A DNA stretch of 64,000 nt from CAWJNF01 sp963844235 (GCA_963844235.1 CAWJNF010000006.1:186001-250000); one strand, 5' to 3'. Shown: positions 17,049-26,030, counted from the first letter of the stretch. A program made the numbers and translations. The notes: generated from the sequence alone by a model not told the origin.

Positions 17049-17500
17049 GCCACCCGCAGCTCTGTCTCGCCGACGCGGACGAGGTCGCCGGCGCGAAGCT
17101 GCTCGCGACCCTCTACCGGTGCGCCGTTGACGAAGGTGCCGTTGCGGGAGCCGAGGTCGACCACCCAGAGACCGTCGCGCAGCTCCTCGATCCGCGCGTG
17201 TCGGGACGACGCGAACTCGTCGGTCGGGATCGCGATGATGTTCCCTTCGGCTCTGCCGATCGTCACGGGCCCGGGGCCGAGCTCGTAGGCGCTCCCGAGC
17301 GGCGCGGACGGGCTCGTCTCGACGACGAGCTGTCGCTTCGGCACGTCGGTCGGCACACCGGCGAGCCGACCGGGCGCGAGAAAGAAGCTCTCCTGGGGAA
17401 GGCGGAGATCGCGGCTCGCCGTCCGCACGATCCGCCAGATGAAGACATAGAGGAGCAAGAGGAAGAGGGCCTGGAAGAGCAGCAGTACCTGGTCGACCAT
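17045..17500 (-). CDS. fhaB: FHA-domain protein FhaB/FipA-like
   Basis: The 151-residue protein has an N-terminal membrane segment (LLLFQALFLLLLYVFIWRIV) and a C-terminal FHA domain that binds phosphothreonine. FHA core motifs are GRAEGN, SSRHARIE and DLGSRNGTFVNG. This matches FhaB (FipA) of mycobacteria in size, topology and position next to pstP. It probably links kinase signalling to wall synthesis and division. The gene overlaps pstP by 4 nt. Confidence 0.9.
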   Translation of the reverse strand: MVDQVLLLFQALFLLLLYVFIWRIVRTASRDLRLPQESFFLAPGRLAGVPTDVPKRQLVVETSPSAPLGSAYELGPGPVTIGRAEGNIIAIPTDEFASSRHARIEELRDGLWVVDLGSRNGTFVNGAPVEGREQLRAGDLVRVGETELRVA

Positions 17501-17560
17501 CGCGCTACGTGAAGACTAGATTGTCTTCCTGCTCGCTACCACCAGCGGGGGTCGCGCTGG

Positions 17561-18448
17561 TCAAAGGCGCTCGAAGCGTAGCTCGGTCTGACCCAGCATG
17601 ATCCGGTCGCCGTCCGCGACCTCGGCCTGCTCGATCTTCTTCCCGTTCAGCTGCGTGCCGTTCGTCGAGCTGAGGTCGACGAGCGTGAAACCACCGGGCC
17701 CGCGCCGGAGCTCGGCGTGACGCCGGGAGACGCTCGGGTCGTCGACGACGACGTCGCACTCGCGTGCCCGGCCGAGCGTCAGCACCGGCCGCTCGACCTC
17801 GTGCCTGGTGCCGGCGAGCACGAGTGCTGCCCGCTTGAGGTCCGGCTCGACCACGGGCGCGGGCGTATCGTCGTCGACTTCCGCTCCGGCTGCCCCGGCG
17901 GCGGCAGCGGCAGCTGCAGCAGCCACGGCGGCCGCGGCGTCTGGCTCGACCTCGGCCGGGCCGTAGACGCGCGTGCCTCCCGGAGGAGGAGACGAGGGCT
18001 CCTCTGCAAGCGAGGACACGTCCGGGATCGCGAGCGTCGGCGGCGGCACCGGGGGAACCGCCGGCTCGGCGCGGGCCCGAGGCGGAGCCTGAGCCAGGCG
18101 CGTCGCGATGCCGAACTCGCCGACGGACAGGTCGACGTCCTCGTGCAGCTCGACCCGGGGTCGAGAGACGAGGGCGTAGCCTTCGCGCCGGGCGTGGTCG
18201 GCGAGGTAGTCGCTGAGCTCGTGCAGAAGGCCCTCCTCGTAGCCGCGAAACTGCTCGCGGTCCTTCGGCGAGAGGTAGAGGTGGTACTCGTTGGGAACGT
18301 AGACACGCGAGACGGACACCGTCTTCGCCTCGTCCATCTCCTTCGCGAGCTTGCGCGCCAGCTCTACCGGTTGTACGTGGGAGCGAAACGCGCGGCCGAA
18401 GACGCCCTCGAAGAGCGATTCGATCCGATGCTCGATGCTGCGCAGCAC
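17561..18448 (-). CDS. fhaA: FHA-domain protein FhaA-like with DUF3662 domain
   Basis: The 295-residue protein has the N-terminal FhaA domain (starting VLRSIEHRIESLFEGVFGRA, about 1-110), a Pro/Ala-rich linker with a long alanine run, and a C-terminal FHA domain with GRARECD, SVSRRHAEL and DLSSTNGTQLNG. In mycobacteria FhaA binds the pseudokinase domain of MviN and reduces peptidoglycan synthesis; the same role is inferred. GTG 18448 is chosen because the conserved N-terminus starts there and CAGGAGGG lies a few bases upstream. Longer in-frame starts would add unrelated sequence. Confidence 0.9.
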   Translation of the reverse strand: MLRSIEHRIESLFEGVFGRAFRSHVQPVELARKLAKEMDEAKTVSVSRVYVPNEYHLYLSPKDREQFRGYEEGLLHELSDYLADHARREGYALVSRPRVELHEDVDLSVGEFGIATRLAQAPPRARAEPAVPPVPPPTLAIPDVSSLAEEPSSPPPGGTRVYGPAEVEPDAAAAVAAAAAAAAAGAAGAEVDDDTPAPVVEPDLKRAALVLAGTRHEVERPVLTLGRARECDVVVDDPSVSRRHAELRRGPGGFTLVDLSSTNGTQLNGKKIEQAEVADGDRIMLGQTELRFERL

Positions 18449-18491
18449 CGCTCCCTCCTGGCCGGGACACGTGTTCAGGCCAGGACCGAGT

Positions 18492-20123
18492 CTAGCTCGC
18501 AGCCCTCCGGCGCAAGCTTCCGTAGACGAGGGCTCCGCACAGAGCCCCCACGGCCAGCGTGAATGTGAGCGCGCGCGGCGTGCCGGCGTCGAAGGCCAGA
18601 GGCACGAGAAGTCCGAGGGCAAGCAGCGTCGCCCCGAAAGCGATGACCCTCGAGGCCCGGCATGTACGCACCGCCGGTATGGCGACAGCCGCGAGCGCGA
18701 GCAGTGCAGCCTCCACGGCGACCAGCGGGTGAGCCGTCAGCGCCGAGAGCAGCGCGGAGGCTACGGCCCCCGGGCTCTCACTGCCTTCGATGCCGAGCCC
18801 GAGCGGTGCGGGAGCGCCGTCGAATGGAAGCGACGCTCCTCGCAGCCCCGCGACGAGCGCGGCGACGACGACTCCCGCTCCCGCCTGCAGCGCTCGTCGT
18901 AGAGGCCCTGCGGCGCGGGCGGCGAGCAGGGGCAGGAGGGGTAGCAATGCGGCGAGCGCGAGCAGTGGGCCGGCGAGGAAGAGCAGCGAGTGGCGTGGAT
19001 CACGCCAGTGCACGACCGTCCACGCGAGCGCGGCCGGCACGTAGACGGCCGCAAGCCCGAGCGAGACGTCACCGGCCGGCAAGATCGGAACGGCAAGTGC
19101 TACGACGAGGCCGGCGCGCGGATCCGCGAGCGCCGCCAGGGCGGCGAGCGCCGCGAGCCCGAGCGAGACGCCCTGCGGATAGAAGGGCAGCAGCGACGTC
19201 GCCAGGGCCACGAAGGCCCCACACAGCGCGGCGTGTCCTGCCCGCTCAGCCAACGAGCGCCGCGAGACCGCGGGGCGCTGGTCTCGCCGCCGTGCCTGCT
19301 GCTCGAGGCTGTCGCGGAGCTCCGTCGCGAGGCGCTTCGGCGCCGGGCGCCGAGCCGGGTCGCGTGCGAGAGCTCGGTCGACCGCGGTGGTCAGCGCGCG
19401 CGGCAGGTCAGGCCTACGAGCGGCGAGCGGTGGGGCGCCCTGCTCGATCAGACGCGCCGTCTCGACGGGTGACGACGACCAGAACGGCTGGTCGCCCGCG
19501 AGCGCCTCCCACAGCATCAACCCGACCGCCCAGACGTCGGCGGCGCCTGTCGTCTCATCGCCGGCGAGCCGCTCGGGCGCGATGTAGGCGAGCGTGCCCG
19601 GTACGTCGCCGGTAGCGGTCAGGGCGTCCGCGTCGTCCATGAGCGCCAGCCCGAAGTCCAGCAGGCGCACCGAGACCTCCGCGCTCTCGACGAGCAGGAC
19701 GTTCGCAGGCTTGACGTCGCGGTGCACGATGCCTCGCGCGTGCGCGTGCGCGAGCGCTTCGAGCAGCTGAGCGGCGGCCTCCACCGCATGCGCGTCCTCC
19801 AGCAGGCCGGTTCGCATGGCGTCGCGAAGCGTGCAGCCGGGAACGTACTCGTACGCGACGTAGACGTGGTGATCGTCGCGGTCGACGGTGTGGACGCGGG
19901 CGCAGTGCCGATGGCGGAGCCGCTTGACGGCGACGGCTTCCCGTTCGGCCCGCGCTCCGGCCTTCCCCTCACGTGACACCACCTTCAACGCGACGTCGCG
20001 TCCGGCGATCTCGTCCCGGGCCAGCCAGACCGACCCCGATCCGCCGCTACCGAGCGGCCTGAGAGCGCGATAGCGCCCGAGGATCAGGTCCGGATCGGCA
20101 TGCGCTGCTGCGGTCTGGCTCAT
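18492..20123 (-). CDS. Ser/Thr protein kinase with multi-pass membrane C-terminus
   Basis: This 543-residue kinase opens the cell-wall signalling block. The kinase domain (about 15-280) has GSGGSGSV, VALKVVS, HRDVKPANV and DFGLALM, so catalytic residues are intact. After about residue 300 come roughly eight to ten hydrophobic segments rich in Ala and Leu, replacing the single anchor and PASTA domains of pknB. No extracytoplasmic sensor domain is apparent. The usual actinobacterial cluster starts with fhaA, so this kinase is an addition. It ends 43 nt before fhaA, which suggests co-transcription. Confidence 0.85.
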   Translation of the reverse strand: MSQTAAAHADPDLILGRYRALRPLGSGGSGSVWLARDEIAGRDVALKVVSREGKAGARAEREAVAVKRLRHRHCARVHTVDRDDHHVYVAYEYVPGCTLRDAMRTGLLEDAHAVEAAAQLLEALAHAHARGIVHRDVKPANVLLVESAEVSVRLLDFGLALMDDADALTATGDVPGTLAYIAPERLAGDETTGAADVWAVGLMLWEALAGDQPFWSSSPVETARLIEQGAPPLAARRPDLPRALTTAVDRALARDPARRPAPKRLATELRDSLEQQARRRDQRPAVSRRSLAERAGHAALCGAFVALATSLLPFYPQGVSLGLAALAALAALADPRAGLVVALAVPILPAGDVSLGLAAVYVPAALAWTVVHWRDPRHSLLFLAGPLLALAALLPLLPLLAARAAGPLRRALQAGAGVVVAALVAGLRGASLPFDGAPAPLGLGIEGSESPGAVASALLSALTAHPLVAVEAALLALAAVAIPAVRTCRASRVIAFGATLLALGLLVPLAFDAGTPRALTFTLAVGALCGALVYGSLRRRAAS

Positions 20124-20220
20124 CCCTCGTGCGAACCTTGGCTCTCATCAGGCGAAGTCCTCCCTCGCCGGCTGCCCATCCGGAAGTCCGAACCGCGCGT
20201 TGCCGGCCGGACTGCCTGAT

Positions 20221-21429
20221 ATGCTCCGGCGATTCCGGGGCCAAGAATCGATTCGCCTCCTCCCTGTGGCCGAGCGGCACCGACCCGACGACGACGATCT
20301 CGAATTCGACTTCTTCGACGAGCCTCTGACCACTGAGGCGACGACGGAGGTACGGCAGCCGCCGCGACGGCCTGCCGACGGTCCGCCCCCGCCCCCGCCG
20401 CCCGTTAAGCCTCGCGCTCCCGGCCGTAACCCGCACATCCTCCGGCTTGCTGGCCTGATCGTTGGCGCCATCGTGATCGCCATCGCGCTCGTGTTCGGCA
20501 TCAAGGCCTGCCGGGATGACGGGGCGCAGGGCGAGTACGACGACTACCTCGAGTCGGCCTCGGCGGTGGCCAGCCAGTCGTCGAACGTCGGCGGTCAGCT
20601 CGGCGAGCTGCTGACCACGACCGGCCTGACGCTCGATGACCTGCAGAGTGGGCTGGCCGGGCTCGCCGAGCAGCAGGCTCAGGTCGTCGAGCGTACCGGC
20701 CAGCTGACGCCGCCGAGCCCGCTGCTCCGGGAACAGGAGAGCCTTCTCGAGGCGATGCAGCTGCGTGAGAGCGGTCTGCGCGGCCTCGAGCAGGCTGCCG
20801 CCCAGCTTCAGCCGTCGGCTGACCCCGAGGAGGCCGGCGCTACCCTCGCAGAACAGGGATCGCGGGTCGTCGCCGGCGACGTCGTCTACGACGATCTCTT
20901 CAAGGCCCGCTCGGAGGAAGTCCTACGCCAGGAAGGCATCTCCGGCGTGGCTGTTCCCGAGTCGGTGTTCCTCAACCCGCCCGACATGCTCGATGCGAGC
21001 TCGATGACCGCTCTCGTCGAGCGCATCACCCAGGGCAGCGGCGAGGAAGGCACCGCCACGGGCCTCCACGGCAACGGCATCGTCTCGGTCACGGTCCTCC
21101 CCGAAGGGAAAGAGCTCTCGCCGGACGAGGAGAACACGATCGCCGTGACCGAGGACTTCTCGATCGTCGTGGCCGTCGAGAACTCGGGTGACTTCCAGGA
21201 GACCGAGGTGCAAGTCACGATCCGCATCCTGCAGGAAGACGAGATCCGCAAGAGCAAGCGGATTCCCAGCATCGATGCGGGCGAGACCGAGGAAGTGACG
21301 TTCGAGAACTTCACGAACATCAACTTCACTGCGCTGACCACTCTCAAGGTGACCGTGGCTCCGGTCGAGGGCGAGCAGAACACGGACAACAACACGGTCG
21401 ACTACCCGGTGATCTTCAGCATTCTCTGA
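20221..21429 (+). CDS. Single-pass membrane protein with extracytoplasmic CARDB-like domain
   Basis: The 402-residue product has an acidic cytoplasmic head (DDDDLEFDFFDE), a proline run, one membrane segment (HILRLAGLIVGAIVIAIALVFGI) and a long outer part. The first outer section is helical, with many Gln and Leu residues. The last 120 residues read as a CARDB-type beta domain (VAVENSGDFQETEVQVTI). The architecture suggests a surface adaptor, but no function is known to me. ATG 20221 is chosen over an in-frame TTG at 20200. It is divergent from the kinase gene across about 97 nt, so the two may share a control region. Confidence 0.7.
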   Translation: MLRRFRGQESIRLLPVAERHRPDDDDLEFDFFDEPLTTEATTEVRQPPRRPADGPPPPPPPVKPRAPGRNPHILRLAGLIVGAIVIAIALVFGIKACRDDGAQGEYDDYLESASAVASQSSNVGGQLGELLTTTGLTLDDLQSGLAGLAEQQAQVVERTGQLTPPSPLLREQESLLEAMQLRESGLRGLEQAAAQLQPSADPEEAGATLAEQGSRVVAGDVVYDDLFKARSEEVLRQEGISGVAVPESVFLNPPDMLDASSMTALVERITQGSGEEGTATGLHGNGIVSVTVLPEGKELSPDEENTIAVTEDFSIVVAVENSGDFQETEVQVTIRILQEDEIRKSKRIPSIDAGETEEVTFENFTNINFTALTTLKVTVAPVEGEQNTDNNTVDYPVIFSIL

Positions 21430-21435
21430 CGAGTC

Positions 21436-21930
21436 TTGGCGCTCCTCGCCTTCTCTGCCACTGCGGCCGGCTGGATCGCTGTCGGCGCCGCCATAGTGGC
21501 CGTAGTGGCAGTCGGCGTGGCGGTCCTCGCCTGGTCGGCCGTTCGCAAGGTGCGGCGCGCCCAGACCGTCGTGATCGGGTCGGGCCAGGACGATCTCGTC
21601 GACTTCGCGGTCTCCCTGCAGACGCGCGCGGACGATCTCCACCGAGCAGTCGACGAGGTCGCGGCCGGCCTTTCCCGCGTCGACCGCCGGCTCGACGGCG
21701 CCCTGTCACGCGCCGCGCTTGTCCGCTTCGATGCGTTCGAGGATCTCGGCGGCCAGCAGTCCGCCTCGCTGGCGCTGCTGGATGCCAGCCGCTCCGGGAT
21801 CGTGCTCACTGCCATCCAGGGCCGCGACCACGCCCGCATCTACGTGAAGGAGCTCGATCGCGGACGGGCACCGGTGGCGCTCTCCCCCGAGGAGCAGCAG
21901 GCCGTCGAGCGCGCGATGGCGCTGTCCTGA
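21436..21930 (+). CDS. DUF4446 family protein
   Basis: The 164-residue protein has an N-terminal membrane segment (WIAVGAAIVAVVAVGVAVLAW), a heptad-like stretch, and the DUF4446 core with VRFDAFEDLGGQQSASLALLD and GIVLTAIQGRDHARIY. The family's function is unknown. The start is taken as TTG 21436, 6 nt after the preceding stop, which suggests co-transcription with the CARDB-like protein. Confidence 0.8.
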   Translation: MALLAFSATAAGWIAVGAAIVAVVAVGVAVLAWSAVRKVRRAQTVVIGSGQDDLVDFAVSLQTRADDLHRAVDEVAAGLSRVDRRLDGALSRAALVRFDAFEDLGGQQSASLALLDASRSGIVLTAIQGRDHARIYVKELDRGRAPVALSPEEQQAVERAMALS

Positions 21931-21980
21931 CGAACCCCAGGCGTGCCGTGCCGGAGGGCTCGATCCGGGCCTCCTGCCCG

Positions 21981-21986
21981 TACAAT
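21981..21986 (+). promoter_or_regulatory. -10 box for the HNH nuclease gene
   Basis: TACAAT lies 7 nt before GTG 21994 and overlaps an in-frame ATG (21985), which could therefore not be part of the transcript. Confidence 0.4.
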
Positions 21987-21993
21987 GACGCCG

Positions 21994-22512
21994 GTGGCGC
22001 AGGTTCTCGTCCTGAACTCGAGCTACGAGCCGCTGAACGTCTGCTCGGTACGCCGTGCGCACGTGCTCATCTTCAAGGGCAAGGCCGAGGCGGTCGAGAC
22101 GCTCGAGCGTCCGCTGCGCTCTGCCGCGGCGGCGTTCGCGTGGCCGCTCGTCATCCGCCTGCTCTCCTACGTGCGGGTTCCACGGGCCGTCCAGCGCCGT
22201 ATCTCACGGCGGGCGCTCTTCGCCCGCGACGGCTGGCGCTGCCAGTACTGCGGCACGACCGGCCGGCTGACGCTCGATCACGTCGTGCCCCGCAGCCGGG
22301 GTGGGGACTCGGTCTGGGAGAACGTCGTCGCATCGTGCGCCCCGTGCAACCTCCGCAAGGGTGACCGGCTGCCCGAGGAAGTGCAGATGCACCCGCAGGT
22401 TCGCCCACGACCGCCCGCTCCCGCGCTCTTCATCACGCTTGCCGCATCGCACATCCACGATCGCTGGCGCCCGTATCTCGGATCCGGGGCTGCGGCCGTC
22501 GCGGCCGCGTAG
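21994..22512 (+). CDS. HNH endonuclease family protein
   Basis: This is a member of the widespread actinobacterial HNH group that begins VAQVLVLNSSYEPLNV. The zinc/HNH module is clear: CQYCG, LDHVVPRSRGG, ENVVASCAPCN and RKGDRLPEE. The N-terminal 80 residues carry the usual SVRRAHVLI and PRAVQR blocks. The role is unknown; such genes are single-copy chromosomal neighbours rather than homing enzymes. GTG 21994 is preferred from the TACAAT spacing; ATG 21985 is the alternative. Confidence 0.82.
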   Translation: MAQVLVLNSSYEPLNVCSVRRAHVLIFKGKAEAVETLERPLRSAAAAFAWPLVIRLLSYVRVPRAVQRRISRRALFARDGWRCQYCGTTGRLTLDHVVPRSRGGDSVWENVVASCAPCNLRKGDRLPEEVQMHPQVRPRPPAPALFITLAASHIHDRWRPYLGSGAAAVAAA

Positions 22513-22553
22513 GCGCCCACCTCGTAGGGGCGTGCGCCCGCTGCACGGGTGGA

Positions 22554-22620
22554 TATACTGACGCCGCACGATCGAGGCGACGAGGCCTCAGGCGCACGAC
22601 GGCGCCTGGGGCCTTTTCCA
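22554..22620 (+). promoter_or_regulatory. glnA promoter and leader with terminator-like hairpin
   Basis: TATACT (22554-22559) is a good -10 box with a start near 22566. The leader then holds a 13-bp stem (22583-22595 with 22602-22614, one G-T pair) followed by TTTT, a classic intrinsic terminator. It lies 18-25 nt before the glnA ribosome site, so glnA transcripts must read through it. Confidence 0.5.
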
Positions 22621-22638
22621 TTTTCTGGGAGGTGGCGC

Positions 22639-23997
22639 ATGGCGACGACGAAGGACAGAGCGACGAGCGACCCGGAGGCGCGCGCGGCCGTGGTCGAGCG
22701 GGTCAAGGACGAGGGCGTCGACTTCGTCCTCCTGTGGTTCACGGACATCGTCGGGCAGCTGAAGAGCTTCGCGATCGTGATCGACGAGCTCGAGGGCGCG
22801 CTCGACGACGGGATGGGCTTCGACGGCTCGTCGATCACCGGGTTCAACCCGATCGAGGAGTCGGACATGGTCGCGATCCCGGATCCGGCGACGTTCCAGG
22901 TGCTGCCGTGGCGAACCGGCGAGCACAAGGTGGCGCGCATGATCTGCGACGTCGTGAGCCCGGACGGCACGCCGTACGAGGGTGACCCGCGTTACGTCCT
23001 CAAGCGGGCGCTCGAGCGGATGCGCTCGATGGGCTTCGACGCGTTCAACGTCGGCCCGGAGCTCGAGTACTTCTACTTCAAGAGCGACGACGGGACGGAG
23101 CTTCTCGACCACGGCGGCTACTTCGACCTCGCGACGCTGGACGTGGCGTCCGAGTGGCGCAAGGAGACGATCAAGGCGCTCGAGTCGATGGGGATTCCGG
23201 TCGAGTACGCCCACCACGAGGTGGCGCCCTCCCAGCACGAGATCGACATGCGGTTTTCGGAGGCGCTCGCGATGGCCGACCACACCGTCACCTACAGGCT
23301 GATCGTCAAGGAGATCGCGACCAAGTACGGGATCTACGCCACGTTCATGCCGAAGCCCTTGTTCGGGCAGAACGGCTCCGGCATGCACACGCATCAGTCG
23401 CTGTTCACCAACGGTGGGAATGCGTTCTACGACTCGGACGACGAGTTCCACCTCACCGACACCGCGAAGCACTTCATCGCCGGCCAGCTCCACCACGCGC
23501 GCGAGATCTGCGCGATCTTCGCGCAGTGGGTGAACTCCTACAAGCGGCTCGTGCCCGGCTACGAGGCGCCCGTCTATGTCGCCTGGTCGCAGCGGAATCG
23601 CTCCGCGCTGATCCGGATCCCGCTCTACCACCCCGGCAAGGAGCGCGCCACCCGCGCGGAGATTCGCTGTCCCGACCCCGCGTGCAACCCCTACCTGACG
23701 TTCGCAGCGCTTCTCCAGGCGGGCCTCGAGGGCATCGAGCGGGGCTACGAGCTGCCGCCGCCGATGGACGAGAACCTGTTCGAGCTGACGCACGAGGAGC
23801 GGCGCGAGCGGGGCATCATCAGCCTTCCGGAGTCGCTCGGCGAGGCGATCGACGAGCTCGCCCAGTCGGATCTCTGCCGGCGCGTGCTCGGCCCGCACAT
23901 CTTCGAGCGCTACGTGGCGCTCAAGGAGCGCGAGTGGGACGACTACCGCGTCCAGGTCACGCCCTGGGAGCTCGAGCGCTACCTGTCCACGCTCTGA
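22639..23997 (+). CDS. glnA: Glutamine synthetase type I
   Basis: The 452-residue enzyme joins ammonia to glutamate with ATP. Signatures are GFDGSSITGF, EYFYF, GQNGSGMHTHQS, NSYKRLVPGYEAPVY and NRSALIRIP. The region equivalent to the adenylylation site reads DENLFELTHEERRE, with Phe where adenylylated enzymes have Tyr, so control by adenylylation is unlikely; this fits the shorter GSI-alpha form. ATG 22639 has GGGAGG about 8 nt upstream. A terminator-like hairpin in the leader suggests control of read-through. Confidence 0.95.
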   Translation: MATTKDRATSDPEARAAVVERVKDEGVDFVLLWFTDIVGQLKSFAIVIDELEGALDDGMGFDGSSITGFNPIEESDMVAIPDPATFQVLPWRTGEHKVARMICDVVSPDGTPYEGDPRYVLKRALERMRSMGFDAFNVGPELEYFYFKSDDGTELLDHGGYFDLATLDVASEWRKETIKALESMGIPVEYAHHEVAPSQHEIDMRFSEALAMADHTVTYRLIVKEIATKYGIYATFMPKPLFGQNGSGMHTHQSLFTNGGNAFYDSDDEFHLTDTAKHFIAGQLHHAREICAIFAQWVNSYKRLVPGYEAPVYVAWSQRNRSALIRIPLYHPGKERATRAEIRCPDPACNPYLTFAALLQAGLEGIERGYELPPPMDENLFELTHEERRERGIISLPESLGEAIDELAQSDLCRRVLGPHIFERYVALKEREWDDYRVQVTPWELERYLSTL

Positions 23998-24018
23998 CGG
24001 GGGTGCAGGCGGTGGCCG

Positions 24019-24048
24019 CTAGATGTCAATTAGCGATCAATCATCTAG
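24019..24048. terminator. Inverted repeat between convergent genes
   Basis: CTAGATG and CATCTAG flank 16 AT-rich bases. The stop codon of the minus-strand gene (24045-24047) lies in one arm. It may terminate both glnA and its convergent neighbour. Confidence 0.35.
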
Positions 24049-24299
24049 GGCTGGCGCAGGTCGTCGCGCTCGACCCGGAGCGCGATGACCTCGCTCGTCG
24101 GATCGACGTCGGCGATGTCCGACGCGAGGACGATGCGACGCCGGCGCCACGGCAGCCGGCCGCGGACGGTCAGTCGCGGCTGGATGTCGGGCGCGACGCT
24201 CGCCTGCTCGACCCGCCCGACGATTCGGCCGCGCGCGTCGGCGACGAGATAGCCATCGGTGGCGGCGAGAACGTTGGGGTCGATCGAGACGCTGGTCAT
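24045..24299 (-). CDS. Small PRC-barrel-like protein
   Basis: The 84-residue product contains DGYLVADARGRIVGRVEQ followed by basic residues and a short beta-rich tail (IVLASDIADVD). This resembles PRC-barrel or DUF2171-type proteins, which are small beta barrels. No catalytic motif is seen. It is convergent with glnA and divergent from the sensor kinase gene. Confidence is moderate because it is short. Confidence 0.6.
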   Translation of the reverse strand: MTSVSIDPNVLAATDGYLVADARGRIVGRVEQASVAPDIQPRLTVRGRLPWRRRRIVLASDIADVDPTSEVIALRVERDDLRQP

Positions 24300-24419
24300 G
24301 GAGGAAGCGTGAAGCGCTCGCCGGCCAGCCTATCCAACGGGCTCCCCGGACCGCCAGTCCAGGAAGGGCGAGGAGCCGCGGCGGGACACGGCGCGCGACC
24401 TATGATCGGTGAGGAAGGC

Positions 24420-25823
24420 ATGAACCGCTCCGAGCGACACCTGCGCCTCGTTACCGAGACGATCGCGGCCGTGGGCTCCACGCTCGACCTGGGCGAGCTG
24501 TTCGAGCTGATCGCGGCCAAGGTGGCCGAGGCGCTCGAGGCCGACGCCTGCTTCGTCTACCTCTACGACCAGGCGACCGACGAGCTCGTGTTGCGCGCCT
24601 CTGTCGGTACCCACGTCGAGGAGCTCACCCGCACGCCGAAGATGCGTCCGGGTGAGGGCATCACCGGGACGGCGGCGGCCGAGCGGGCGCCGATCATGAT
24701 CGCAAGCGCAGCTCACCTCGACCCGCGCTTCAAGTCCTTCCCGAACCTCCACGAGGAGCAGTACGAGTCGATCCTCGCGGTTCCGATCCTGGCACGCGAG
24801 CAGCTGGAGGGTGCGCTGAACGTCCGCACGGTGGCGCCCCGCGAGTACGACCACGCCGAGATCGAGCTCCTCATGGCCATCGCCGGTCAGGTCGCGCAGG
24901 CGATCGAGAACGCCAAGCTGTACGACCACGCGCAACGCCGCGTGGCCGAGCTCGAGGCGCTGGCGCGGATCTCGGAGACCGTGTCCGAGTCGCTCTACCT
25001 GGAGGAGTCGCTCGAGCACATCGTGACGACGACGATGTCGGCGGTGCACGCGACGGGGGCATCGGTCGTCCTGGCCGACGGCCGGACGGCCTGGCCCGCG
25101 GGTCGGGCCGGCGCGTACACGGAGCGCACGCCGTTGCGGTGGAAGGGCCGCCAGATCGGCGAGCTCGTCTGCGACCGGGATCTGCCCTTCACCGACGAGG
25201 AGCGGACGCTGCTCACCTCGATCGCTCACCATGCGGCCGTCGCGCTCGAGCACGGTCGGGCGGTCATGCGCGGCGTGCTTGCCCAGGAGATCCATCACCG
25301 CGTGAAGAACAACCTGCAGACCGTCGCCTCGATGCTTCGGCTGCAGGCCCGATCGACCGAGGTCGACCCGAGGCGGGCGCTCGAGGACTCGGTGAACCGG
25401 ATTCTCGCGATCGCGGCCGTTCACGAGGTGCTGACGGAGCGGCGCGAGGACGACGTCGACCTCGGCGAGCTGATCGAGCGTCTGCGCCGGATGATCGTGC
25501 AGGGCCTGGGCGCCGGCAAGCACGTCGCGTCGAGCATCGAGCCCGTGTCGCTCGCGGGCGCCCGCGCGACGCCGCTTGCGCTCGTCTTCTCCGAGCTGCT
25601 CCAGAACGCGCTCGAGCACGGCGGAGACGACGTGTCGATCGAGCTCTCGCGGCGCAACGGGGACGTCGTCCTCGTGGTCTCCGACAACGGCGACGGGGTC
25701 GGCGCGGCCAAGCAGGGCACGGGCCTCTCGATCGTGCAGGCGCTCGTCCGAGACGAGCTCAAGGGAACGTTGTCGCTCCACGCCGAGGATGGATTGCGCG
25801 CAGAGGTCGCGTTCCCCCAATGA
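24420..25823 (+). CDS. pdtaS: Sensor histidine kinase, PdtaS-like
   Basis: The 467-residue kinase has an N-terminal GAF domain (about 10-165), a second sensor region (about 170-275) and a HisKA_2/HATPase core. The phospho-acceptor histidine is in EIHHRVKNNLQTV. ATP-site motifs are SELLQNALEHG (N box), SDNGDGVG (G1) and KQGTGLSIV (G2). There is no membrane segment. Domain order and histidine motif match mycobacterial PdtaS. ATG 24420 has AGGAAGG just upstream. Its partner response regulator follows after a 220-nt gap filled by three palindromes. Confidence 0.88.
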   Translation: MNRSERHLRLVTETIAAVGSTLDLGELFELIAAKVAEALEADACFVYLYDQATDELVLRASVGTHVEELTRTPKMRPGEGITGTAAAERAPIMIASAAHLDPRFKSFPNLHEEQYESILAVPILAREQLEGALNVRTVAPREYDHAEIELLMAIAGQVAQAIENAKLYDHAQRRVAELEALARISETVSESLYLEESLEHIVTTTMSAVHATGASVVLADGRTAWPAGRAGAYTERTPLRWKGRQIGELVCDRDLPFTDEERTLLTSIAHHAAVALEHGRAVMRGVLAQEIHHRVKNNLQTVASMLRLQARSTEVDPRRALEDSVNRILAIAAVHEVLTERREDDVDLGELIERLRRMIVQGLGAGKHVASSIEPVSLAGARATPLALVFSELLQNALEHGGDDVSIELSRRNGDVVLVVSDNGDGVGAAKQGTGLSIVQALVRDELKGTLSLHAEDGLRAEVAFPQ

Positions 25824-25907
25824 GCTTTGCCGTGGAGGCGGGCCGGATGACACCCTGCCTGTATGGACCGTCGGCGACGGTCGCACGACCCTCCGAGCCT
25901 CTCGAGC

Positions 25908-25935
25908 GTAGGGGCCGGATATATCCGGCCCCTAC
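25908..25935. repeat. GTAGGGGC palindrome 1 of 3 between kinase and regulator
   Basis: Perfect 28-bp palindrome, half GTAGGGGCCGGATA. It lies 85 nt after the sensor kinase stop. Confidence 0.85.
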
Positions 25936-25950
25936 AGCTACTGGCAGCCG

Positions 25951-25978
25951 GGCGGGCCGGATGGGATCCGGCCCCTAC
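25951..25978. repeat. GTAGGGGC palindrome 2 of 3
   Basis: GGCGGGCCGGAT and ATCCGGCCCCTAC flank GGG. The left end differs from the consensus GTAGGGGCC. Confidence 0.75.
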
Positions 25979-26003
25979 GCGTACCCGCTGTGCCTCGTCA
26001 GGT

Positions 26004-26030
26004 GTAGGGGCCGCATCTCATGCGGCCCGC
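26004..26030. repeat. GTAGGGGC palindrome 3 of 3
   Basis: GTAGGGGCCGCAT and ATGCGGCCC flank CTC. The GCAT/ATGC change is compensated on both arms. It ends 13 nt before the regulator start. Confidence 0.8.

Noticed and set aside
17512..17529. GAAGAC/GTCTTC hairpin between fhaB and fhaA as a terminator
   Set aside because: The 6-bp stem is weak, with no U-tract, and lies inside an operon that continues downstream.
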